Part shown: piece by piece, positions 57,576-64,000 of the stretch
How the letters are laid out: each line of letters begins with the position of its first letter
How positions within the stretch are numbered: position 1 is the stretch's first letter
Assembly (NCBI GenBank): GCA_964640665.1
Contig: CAZXHT010000018.1
Location: 15,513 to 79,512, forward strand
From: DATKYQ01 sp964640665
GTDB taxonomy: Bacteria > Myxococcota > B64-G9
Direction of reading: 5' to 3'
Length of the DNA stretch: 64,000 bases
Notes under the pieces: model-generated
The model's database searches: none
What the model was told of the DNA's origin: nothing
The model's input: the letters and a program-made list of their open reading frames with translations, nothing else
Program-made: the position numbers and the translations under genes

Positions 57576-59780
57576 ATGGTACCATCTTTACAATCCGGTT
57601 TGTGCGGCCTGGCCATGCTTGTTCTTGTCATTACCATGGCGCCGGCCTGTGACGGTGGATTCGAACAGGGTAGTTGCGAGCCCGGTTATCTCGAAGTCCA
57701 CGGTGATTGCAAGATTGCCGTCGGCCAGGTTTGCACGGGAGGGGGCGATTGTCTTTCCGGCATCTGTGAGAAACCGGACGACACACAGGGTTTTTGCACC
57801 ATTGGATGCAAAGGCGACGCCAACTGTCCCACGGGTTTTTACTGCAATACAACAGGCGCAAGACGGTGCTTTCCCGGAAAGCGCCCCGAACCCTGCCAGG
57901 CGGATGGTGATTGCCTGGCATGTCAGTCCTGCCGGCAAGGGTTCTGCGTAGACATCTCGGGCTGTCAAGCCTGCGCCGCGGATGAAGACTGCCAGGCATG
58001 CCAGCGATGTGATTCAGAGCGCTGTATCGACGTGGCCGGATGCCGAGCCTGCGCCGGCGATGCGGATTGCCAGGCATGCGAGAGCTGTGCGCAGGATGGG
58101 GTTTGCCGGGTTCTGTCGGGATGTGTGCTGTGCTCGTTTGATGGTCAATGCCCGGGTTGCCAGGAATGCGAGCAGGGCGCCTGTATACACATCGAGGGAT
58201 GTGGAACCGATCATTGCTTCAACGACACGTTTTGCCCGCCTCGCACCAGGTGTCTGTTCAATTCCTATTTGAACGACACGACATGCCTGCCCGTCGACCT
58301 CCCTTTCGGCAGCGATTGTCAGGCGGGCGGCGACGAGACCTGTGCGGGCGGGATTTGCATCGGAAACGAAGACGGCTCGATGACCTGTTCCACTACCTGC
58401 GTGACCGACGACGATTGCCCAGAACGCAGCAGTTGCGCTCCGGACGAGAACTGTCTTTGGGCATGCAGGAAGCCTTACACGCCGCCGGCGGGATCCGCCT
58501 GTCTCGACGACGCTGACTGCGAAGATGACCGCATTTGCGGCCTGGTTCCCGATCTTTCCGGAACAGCCTGGGACACCCGTTGCCTGGTGCCCAACACATG
58601 CGTTGGCTCCGCGCCCGACGAATGCGATCCTGGCCACGGCGAGCAGTGCAGTTCGGGGATTTGCACACTGGACGGCTTCTGTTCGCCTGTTTGCGCGGGC
58701 GATCTGGACTGCCCGAGCGGCTTTCTTTGCGACATCCTCCAGTTGTATCTGCCGGCAGGACAGGCAGCTGAGTTTTACGGTTGCGGGCCCGAGGGTGCGG
58801 TCTCCTCTGAGATCGGTGAAGCCTGCCCCAACGGAGACGCGGATTGTAAGAGCATGCTGTGTATGCCGAGCACAATCGGCGGCCCCGGGTCTTTCTGCAC
58901 CCGTGTCTGCAATCCCCTTAGCGCCGATTGCCCCGACCTGTTCTCCTGCAGGCCGGATCCGCAAAACGCTGAAAACTACCTCTGCCAACCGGCCGTCATC
59001 GGTGGAGAATGCGGCCGGGACATCGATTGTCCCGACCCGCAGGTGTGCGGGCTTTTGGATAAATGGAATGCTACCCGTTGTATGGATGCGCTTCCCGGAG
59101 GTGCGCTGCCGGGAGAAGCATGCAACTCCCAGACGCCATGCGCAGGCGGCTTGTGCCTCGATTTCGGAAGTTGTTCGAGCTTTTGTCTGGCTCCTGATGA
59201 CTGCCCGGCATCATTCATCTGCGACTACCAGGAGCTTGTCGGCCCACAGGGGGAAAGGGCGTATGCCGGCCTTTGCCGCCCGCCTCCCGGTGGCCTTACG
59301 CCTTGCAAGAGGGATTCGGATTGCCAAGACCAGGAATCCTGCAGGCCGGTTCTCGACATGCGCGCTACCGGCCTCGATGGGCGATGTACGAAGTCCGGCA
59401 ACGGCAGCGACGTTGGTGTAGCCTGCGAAGCGGGTTACGACTGCAGCAGCGGCTTCTGCCCGGAGATCGGAGTCTGTAGCAGCCTGTGTCTTGAAGACGC
59501 CGACTGCCCTCAGGGTTACAGGTGCCAAGAGGGGCTGATCTCGTTTTGGAGCGCAAAAAGCTTTTCCGTCAGCATGTGCATCGAGTTCGTCCCGGCCGAG
59601 CTTTCCGAACCGTGCCCCGGCGGAGATCCAGACTGCGCACAGGATCTGAAGTGCTTTCAGCCGACCGCGGGCGAAGCCTACTGTTCAAAGCCTTGCCAGA
59701 CCAACGAGGATTGCGCCACAGCCGACAACATGTTCTGCCTCGATGACGGGAACGGCGGGTTCCTTTGTCAGACGCTATGA
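57576..59780 (+). CDS. Large Cys-rich lipoprotein
   Basis: The 734-residue protein has lipobox MAPAC (Cys25). Repeated modules have the form ACAxDxDCQACxxC: CLACQSC, CQACQRC, CQACESC and CPGCQEC recur about every 30 residues from 105 to 215. Larger units of the form DADCxxGxxC follow to the end. It resembles the Cys-rich (EGF/Dickkopf-style) lipoproteins common in Myxococcota. It likely forms a rigid disulfide-bonded surface filament. It ends in an ATGA overlap with the next gene. Open frames in the other phases are composition artefacts. Confidence 0.82.
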   Translation: MVPSLQSGLCGLAMLVLVITMAPACDGGFEQGSCEPGYLEVHGDCKIAVGQVCTGGGDCLSGICEKPDDTQGFCTIGCKGDANCPTGFYCNTTGARRCFPGKRPEPCQADGDCLACQSCRQGFCVDISGCQACAADEDCQACQRCDSERCIDVAGCRACAGDADCQACESCAQDGVCRVLSGCVLCSFDGQCPGCQECEQGACIHIEGCGTDHCFNDTFCPPRTRCLFNSYLNDTTCLPVDLPFGSDCQAGGDETCAGGICIGNEDGSMTCSTTCVTDDDCPERSSCAPDENCLWACRKPYTPPAGSACLDDADCEDDRICGLVPDLSGTAWDTRCLVPNTCVGSAPDECDPGHGEQCSSGICTLDGFCSPVCAGDLDCPSGFLCDILQLYLPAGQAAEFYGCGPEGAVSSEIGEACPNGDADCKSMLCMPSTIGGPGSFCTRVCNPLSADCPDLFSCRPDPQNAENYLCQPAVIGGECGRDIDCPDPQVCGLLDKWNATRCMDALPGGALPGEACNSQTPCAGGLCLDFGSCSSFCLAPDDCPASFICDYQELVGPQGERAYAGLCRPPPGGLTPCKRDSDCQDQESCRPVLDMRATGLDGRCTKSGNGSDVGVACEAGYDCSSGFCPEIGVCSSLCLEDADCPQGYRCQEGLISFWSAKSFSVSMCIEFVPAELSEPCPGGDPDCAQDLKCFQPTAGEAYCSKPCQTNEDCATADNMFCLDDGNGGFLCQTL

Positions 59781-60181
59781 ACCAGGCTTCCGCTCGGGGC
59801 TGGAGGATACACCTTCTGAGAAGGACGCTGCCGCTGGTTTTGCTGGCGGCCGCCGTGGCACTGGCCGGTATTCAACTGCTTTCGATGATTCCACATGATG
59901 TGACGGCGCAGATCGAGATCTCTCCGCGGCATATCGCCAAGCTCGAGACTGCCCAGATTTTCGTCACCGACGGTTCCGACGAGAACTTGGTCTTATCGAC
60001 CGTACAGTTTCGTTTCGATACCGGGCATCGCCCCGCTAAGCGGCTCGATCACACCTTCAGCCTTACAAACGGCGACTATATCCTGAATTTACGCCTGACC
60101 CGGGAAGATGGAACACAGGTCGACTTACGGCGCAGAATCACAGTCTCCGGCAAGATGTCCCTGGTGTTGCCGGCTTTGTAG
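59777..60181 (+). CDS. Small membrane-anchored beta-domain protein
   Basis: The 134-residue protein has a short basic N terminus, one membrane helix (about 14-36) and a beta-sandwich-like extracytoplasmic domain (TAQIEISPRHIAKLE, FRFDTGHRPAKRL, YILNLRLTREDGTQVDL). The start overlaps the stop of the Cys-rich lipoprotein. It may anchor or assist that protein; no family is recognised. Confidence 0.6.
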   Translation: MNQASARGWRIHLLRRTLPLVLLAAAVALAGIQLLSMIPHDVTAQIEISPRHIAKLETAQIFVTDGSDENLVLSTVQFRFDTGHRPAKRLDHTFSLTNGDYILNLRLTREDGTQVDLRRRITVSGKMSLVLPAL

Positions 60182-60195
60182 CGGCAAATCGCTTC

Positions 60196-60223
60196 TTGAC
60201 TCGCCCGCTTACTGAGCTATCAT
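60196..60223 (+). promoter_or_regulatory. Promoter of the 60257 gene
   Basis: TTGACT (60196-60201), 16 bases and TATCAT (60218-60223). The start is near 60230, followed by AAAGGA before the ATG at 60257. Confidence 0.5.
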
Positions 60224-60256
60224 TGTGCATGGCGGTGGGGAAACCAAAGGAATGTC

Positions 60257-61306
60257 ATGACCGACCGTCAGGTTTTCGAACCTGAAGAGATCGTTTTGGC
60301 CGGCAAGGTACTTGCCGAGCTGGCAGGCGTGGGCAGCGAGGAAGCCGCCTCCAGCGCTGAATACTTGCGCATGGCCATGGAGCAACTCGTGCGTCTGCGA
60401 CAAGTGGTAACGTCGTACACCTCGGTGATCGATCCGCACATGGTGGCCGGGCACCATCGTGACGTGCACACTCTGGCGGAGGCTATCTGTCGTTCTAATC
60501 CCTACAACATAGAGGCAATCGTTCCAACCCGGGCCGTTGTGGGGCGCGCCTACCTGGTGGCCAGGTTCAATTTCTTGCGTCTTTTGGGCCGGGTTGCCGA
60601 GTATCACATGCCCGTCAACAGTGAGAGGGACGAAATGGTCGATGACATCAACCGTTTCGTCAGGCAGGCCGTCACTACCATCATCGCCGAGGATATCCTG
60701 ATCTCCATCGCCGGCGATTGTAACTTGAGACTCGAGTTGCGGCGCAAGGCGACTTTCGTGCTGGCCGATCTTTGGGAACATCGCACGGCCCGTCCCGTGC
60801 GCGAATTCTTTCCGGTGCTGGTCTCTGTATGGGAGGCCAAGAGCCGCCTCGCGGTCTCCTACGGAACCCTCAGCGGCACATCTGAACTGCTGGAGCTGAT
60901 CCGGGAGGGCTGCGATCCCGCGGCTATAGACTATTTCACCTCCGACAACCTGAGCAAAGAGGAACAGCAGGCGCTTTTCGAGATGGTTTTCAACGCCACC
61001 TACGAAGAACTCGAGACCATGCACCGCTACATGGAGCACAACCGTAAGGACGTCCTCGGGCCTTCCGAAGTCGCCCAGCTTTTCAATGTCCCGCTTTCCG
61101 ATCTGCACCAGACGATCGAGAACCCCAAGGACATGTTCTTCACCTTCCGCGAGAGGCAGGTGAACGCCTACCATAGGCTGATGCACAATCTGACCGGGCC
61201 GAAGAAGACCGCCGAGGAGTACCTGATGATCTTCCTGCTAGAACAATCCGATATCCAGCCTCCATCTTACGATCTCAGTTGCAGCACGAACGGCGGACGT
61301 TTATAG
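60257..61306 (+). CDS. Helical protein of unknown function
   Basis: The 349-residue protein is soluble, with no signal or membrane helix. It is rich in amphipathic helices with conserved-looking patches (SYTSVIDPHMVAGHHRD, NLRLELRRKATFVLADLWEH, EMVFNATYEELETMHRYME). The final part has a helix-turn-helix-like segment (LGPSEVAQLFNVPLSDLHQ). I cannot place it in a family. A clear promoter and ribosome site support it. It is convergent with the membrane-protein gene at 61357. Confidence 0.7.
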   Translation: MTDRQVFEPEEIVLAGKVLAELAGVGSEEAASSAEYLRMAMEQLVRLRQVVTSYTSVIDPHMVAGHHRDVHTLAEAICRSNPYNIEAIVPTRAVVGRAYLVARFNFLRLLGRVAEYHMPVNSERDEMVDDINRFVRQAVTTIIAEDILISIAGDCNLRLELRRKATFVLADLWEHRTARPVREFFPVLVSVWEAKSRLAVSYGTLSGTSELLELIREGCDPAAIDYFTSDNLSKEEQQALFEMVFNATYEELETMHRYMEHNRKDVLGPSEVAQLFNVPLSDLHQTIENPKDMFFTFRERQVNAYHRLMHNLTGPKKTAEEYLMIFLLEQSDIQPPSYDLSCSTNGGRL

Positions 61307-61356
61307 GTGGTAAATTCAGAGGGTTTTCTCGCCGACCGGCGAGCGTGTCAGTGGCC

Positions 61357-61752
61357 TCACCCGGCCGGGCCGCACTTGGCGGCCACCTCCGGCTGGTAGT
61401 AGGTGTTGAGAAAACCTCTCGAGAACCGCTTGCGGGCCATCTTCGGCTCGACCTTGAGCACGACGTCGATCCAGTACTGGGTGATGGGAGCTGTTCCGTA
61501 GTTGCTGGCCATCTCCTTGATCAATTCGATGGCCATGGGCCGCTCGTAAGAATCCCACAACCTGCGCACGGCGTGGTTGTACCCCGCAGGCTGGCCGCTC
61601 TCCGATCGCTTGGCGATGGCATCACGCACCGGGCCCAGGTCCCTTTCCCGAACGGCCCGCGCTACTGCCTTGTCCAGGCTCGGCATGAAAGCCCGCCAGA
61701 ACACAAACAGCAGAAAAATGCCTCCGACAACCAGCCAGCCGGTCAACGACAT
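61357..61752 (-). CDS. Small membrane-anchored protein
   Basis: The 131-residue protein starts with a membrane helix (SLTGWLVVGGIFLLFVFW), then a charged helical cytoplasmic or periplasmic part with MARKRFSRGFLNTYYQPEVAAK. GGAGG lies seven bases before ATG 61752. No family is recognised. Confidence 0.6.
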   Translation of the reverse strand: MSLTGWLVVGGIFLLFVFWRAFMPSLDKAVARAVRERDLGPVRDAIAKRSESGQPAGYNHAVRRLWDSYERPMAIELIKEMASNYGTAPITQYWIDVVLKVEPKMARKRFSRGFLNTYYQPEVAAKCGPAG

Positions 61753-61900
61753 CCTAAAACCTCCATCTACCATAAACTAGCATCGAAAAAGGCACGGCGC
61801 AAGCGGTGCCGTTTACGTCGCCGCAGCCGGAGAAAGGGCTTTTGAAATTCCTCCACGTTAAAGTCTGATTTCTGGTAAACTTAGGAAAGGAGGGGTTTCG

Positions 61901-62064
61901 ATGAATAAAAATAGAAAAACTCTTGTTCCATCGGCGAAACATTAAGCGAGGCCACCACGAGCGGCGTAACTTTCTGGCGGCACAATCCTGAATCTTATGT
62001 CGTGCACGTCTATGCAACACCGTTTAATCATGGACGCTACAACATTATTCGGACAAGATATTAG
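61901..62064 (+). pseudogene. Possible frameshifted small gene
   Basis: AAAGGAGGGG lies just before ATG 61901, but that frame stops after 14 codons. The +2 frame then gives a coding-like stretch to a TAG at 62062-62064, with VTFWRHNPESYVVHVYAT and NHGRYNIIRT. One extra A in the A5 run near 61914-61919 would join them into a product of about 54 residues that ends 18 bases before the next gene. The rest of 61753-62081 holds nothing else I can support. Confidence 0.3.
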
Positions 62065-62081
62065 ATATTGGAGTGAGCATT

Positions 62082-62957
62082 ATGACTGGATCATGGACAT
62101 ATAGGTTTGGGATCATAGTTGCGATTACCCTATTGGGGATTTTACCATTTCTTCCTTCGGGTTGTTGCAAACCCCACTGTGAAGAAAAGCAATGCTGTGG
62201 AGATGACGGCTGCGGGGGTACATGTCCGGATAAATGTGATGAATACGAGTTCTGCTTTACTACGAATTGCCTATGTTATATTAAAGAACCTAGTTGTTGG
62301 GGTAAATGTTGTCCTATTTATATTGATGATGGGAATTGTCATGACATTTGCTTCCATCCTTATGAAATATGCAATAGGGAAACCTGCGAATGCAACCGGT
62401 CGGGTCCACGACCCAGTTGCATGAAAATCCATAAGCGCTGTGGAAAATGGGATGATGGCCAAGGAGGAGTTCTCGACTGTGGCATATGCCCGAACGGCGA
62501 AGTATGCAACGACGGTGACTGCGCAACCTGCAAGCCATGGAGCTGCGACATGATCGGTGCGAAATGTGGCAGATGGCATGCGGGTTGCGGAGACAGATTC
62601 AGCACAGATGATACAGTCATCGGTTGCGGCAAGTGCCCTGATGGCCAGTCCTGCAATGAATTTGCAAGGTGCGAGGAGGGCGATTTGGGTGCCATCGGCG
62701 ACCCGTGCCCGCATGCCGGCGGGATTCACGAAAATGAGAGTAACTGCGCCCTGGGTTCGACCTGCATCGGGGAGTACGATCTTGGCGCCTGCACGGACGT
62801 CGCCGACTGCGGGCTGCCTGCCGAGTACCGGCCCGAGTGTCACGACGGGGCCTGTGGCTACAGCTTCTGCAGCCAGACGTGCGATTTTCAATGGTGTCCG
62901 TCAGGTTTCATCAAGGACACCTCTCTCGGCGCATGTTACTGCTTCCCATCTCCATAA
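62082..62957 (+). CDS. Cys-rich lipoprotein, fourth of the family
   Basis: The 291-residue protein has a signal with lipobox LPSGC. The N-terminal part is very rich in Cys (CCKPHCEEKQCCGDDGCGG). Further units of the form CGKWDDGQGGVLDCGICPNG and CGRWHAGCGD repeat twice and resemble a Cys-rich motif in other Deltaproteobacteria. ATG 62082 is eight bases after GGAG; the GTG at 62073 overlaps that site. The first half is more AT-rich than its neighbours, which suggests transfer. Confidence 0.75.
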   Translation: MTGSWTYRFGIIVAITLLGILPFLPSGCCKPHCEEKQCCGDDGCGGTCPDKCDEYEFCFTTNCLCYIKEPSCWGKCCPIYIDDGNCHDICFHPYEICNRETCECNRSGPRPSCMKIHKRCGKWDDGQGGVLDCGICPNGEVCNDGDCATCKPWSCDMIGAKCGRWHAGCGDRFSTDDTVIGCGKCPDGQSCNEFARCEEGDLGAIGDPCPHAGGIHENESNCALGSTCIGEYDLGACTDVADCGLPAEYRPECHDGACGYSFCSQTCDFQWCPSGFIKDTSLGACYCFPSP

Positions 62958-63130
62958 CAGGCATGATGACGTGAAAAAACTTGAATACAGGCGCGCCGCT
63001 TTGTCTTGCCGGCTTCTTCGTCCGGTTGAGGGCCAGATGGGGATGCCGGTGATGTCGAGTCGGCAACGGGCTTGTCCGTGTCGATGCGAGTGCCGGCGTC
63101 GTCGGCGACTTCTACTAGGCAGTTGGACAT
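62936..63130 (-). CDS. Small hypothetical protein
   Basis: A 64-residue frame with AGGAG about nine bases before the ATG and a TATACT (minus strand, about 63149-63154) with a weak -35. The product (MSNCLVEVADDAGTRIDTD...) has a Pro/Ser-rich middle and basic tail and matches no family I know. It overlaps the end of the Cys-rich gene by 22 bases. It could be a gene remnant. The remaining bases to 63252 hold no other support. Confidence 0.35.
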   Translation of the reverse strand: MSNCLVEVADDAGTRIDTDKPVADSTSPASPSGPQPDEEAGKTKRRACIQVFSRHHACYGDGKQ

Positions 63131-63252
63131 GAAGACCAGCTCCTGTGTAGTATAATCATATGCCGGTTGTTTTCAGATAAAAGGGCTAGCGGTTCTTTTT
63201 CCACTCAAACGAGGGGAATCCGAAAAAAAAGAGATTATCGAGGAGTACTGGA

Positions 63253-63513
63253 ATGAGCACTTTGCTAGCTGAGGCCTTGGCCAGGCATATCTGGTTCGAC
63301 GATGACACGATGTGGGTGAATCTCGCGGACGGGCGTCAGCTCGGCGTCCCGCTCGCTTACTTCCCGCGCCTGCTACGGGCGACGCCCGATGAGCGCGAGA
63401 AGTATGTCATCAGCGGAGGCGGAACGGGGTTGCATTGGGACGACCTGGATGAAGATATTTCCGTTCCTGCTCTGCTGATTGGCGTAGGCGATCGGACGCG
63501 AAAGGCATCCTGA
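63253..63513 (+). CDS. DUF2442 family protein
   Basis: The 86-residue protein matches DUF2442: GRQLGVPLAYFPRLLRATP, YVISGGGTGLHWDDLDEDIS and VPALLIG are its signature segments. These small proteins are common in accessory regions next to DUF4160 or toxin-like genes. No DUF4160 partner is visible here. GAGGAG lies eight bases before the ATG. Function is unknown. Confidence 0.88.
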   Translation: MSTLLAEALARHIWFDDDTMWVNLADGRQLGVPLAYFPRLLRATPDEREKYVISGGGTGLHWDDLDEDISVPALLIGVGDRTRKAS

Positions 63514-63644
63514 TCTGCCCGGAAGGCGCGTAGACTCTTGAAGCGCAACATCTTCCCAAGTTGCGCAAGAGGATGCTATCCTGGAATGGCCACGCTGGCT
63601 GGACCGTCGCCCGGAGGTTCACCAAAGCATGGCAAGGAGGCTTC

Positions 63645-64000
63645 ATGCCTGATGCAGCACACAAGAAACGCCGGAAGGCCACCTACCAGAACCTGATGGA
63701 GGTTCCGGACCACCTGGTGGCGGAGATTATCGACGGAGAACTGATAACGAGCCCCCGACCGGCATCCCCTCACGCGCTGGCATCCTCGGTACTGTTGGCT
63801 AACCTCATGGGGCCGTTCCATTTCGGAACGGGCGGAGGCGGCGAGGGACCCGGCGGGTGGTGGATTCTCGTCGAGCCCGAGTTCCACTTCGGCGAGGATA
63901 TCGTGGTGCCGGACCTCGCTGGCTGGCGACGCGAGCGGATGCCCGTCCTTCCCAACGTTGCGGCGTTCGAACTGGCCCCGGACTGGGTATGCGAGGTGGT
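63645..64000 (+). CDS. Uma2-family (DUF820) protein, cut by the window end
   Basis: The frame from ATG 63645 (AAGGAGG at 63634-63640) is open to the window end, giving 118 residues. Motifs of the Uma2/DUF820 PD-(D/E)XK-like nuclease fold are visible: EIIDGELITSPRPASPHA, then EPEFHFGEDIVVPDLAGW with the conserved Glu and Asp residues, and RRERMP. The C-terminal catalytic part lies outside the window. Such genes are numerous, mobile and of unclear function in many genomes. Confidence 0.85.
   Translation, partial: MPDAAHKKRRKATYQNLMEVPDHLVAEIIDGELITSPRPASPHALASSVLLANLMGPFHFGTGGGGEGPGGWWILVEPEFHFGEDIVVPDLAGWRRERMPVLPNVAAFELAPDWVCEV

Overview
The window is about 64 kb of GC-rich chromosomal DNA with densely packed genes on both strands. 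It contains no rRNA, tRNA, CRISPR array, transposase or phage genes that I can see. The gene style points to a deltaproteobacterial or Myxococcota-like lineage, probably from a metagenome-assembled genome. The signs are many lipoproteins with short cysteine-spaced modules, DUF4388 plus J-domain plus TPR proteins, PilZ and PEGA-domain proteins, eukaryote-type protein kinases with damaged catalytic loops, GH3-family adenylating enzymes and a lysine-rich histone H1-like protein. Species cannot be named from this sequence.

Layout. 0-7 kb: a lipoprotein, then dnaK, a CbpA-type dnaJ and a MerR/CbpM/HspR-like gene (a chaperone cluster), then a convergent acyl-CoA dehydrogenase with its own promoter and operator-like dyad. 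7-13 kb: a Tam41-like nucleotidyltransferase candidate, a small membrane protein, and a minus-strand run of DUF4388-J-TPR protein, DUF4912 protein and GH57 glucan enzyme. 13-18.5 kb: an operon with a PEGA-domain pseudokinase, then a large surface lipoprotein with a strong hairpin in its leader. 18.5-24 kb: a deoxynucleoside kinase, an AI-2E-type transporter, lipoproteins and a duplicated GILT-like thioredoxin lipoprotein. 24-29.4 kb: a radical SAM protein, a PP2C phosphatase with a cyclic-nucleotide domain, and a divergent pair in which a sigma-54 activator faces a TauE-type exporter carrying a near-consensus sigma-54 promoter. 29-36 kb: a PilZ plus J-lookalike protein, RNase E/G, the 53-residue H1-like gene with its regulated leader, and a GH3-HAD operon. 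36-48.7 kb: a metallophosphoesterase lipoprotein, tilS, a YfcE-type phosphodiesterase, an NlpC/P60 lipoprotein, a substrate-binding protein, a UvrD-type helicase, a frameshifted Cys-rich lipoprotein and a TPR lipoprotein. 48.7-53.4 kb: a histidine kinase lacking its histidine, facing a degenerate receiver, then an adenylate cyclase, psd and an outer-membrane barrel. 53.4-64 kb: a second Cys-rich lipoprotein facing a kinase-like gene with an Asp-to-Asn change, an operon of small envelope proteins ending in a third Cys-rich lipoprotein, and an AT-richer accessory tail with a fourth Cys-rich lipoprotein, DUF2442 and a truncated Uma2 gene.

Recurring themes. Several genes have good sigma-70 promoters placed so that transcription should start at or within a few bases of the start codon (leaderless or nearly so). 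Signalling proteins that appear to have lost catalytic residues recur: two kinase-like proteins, one histidine kinase, one receiver and one J domain. An exact 66-bp palindromic repeat occurs twice, 11.4 kb apart.
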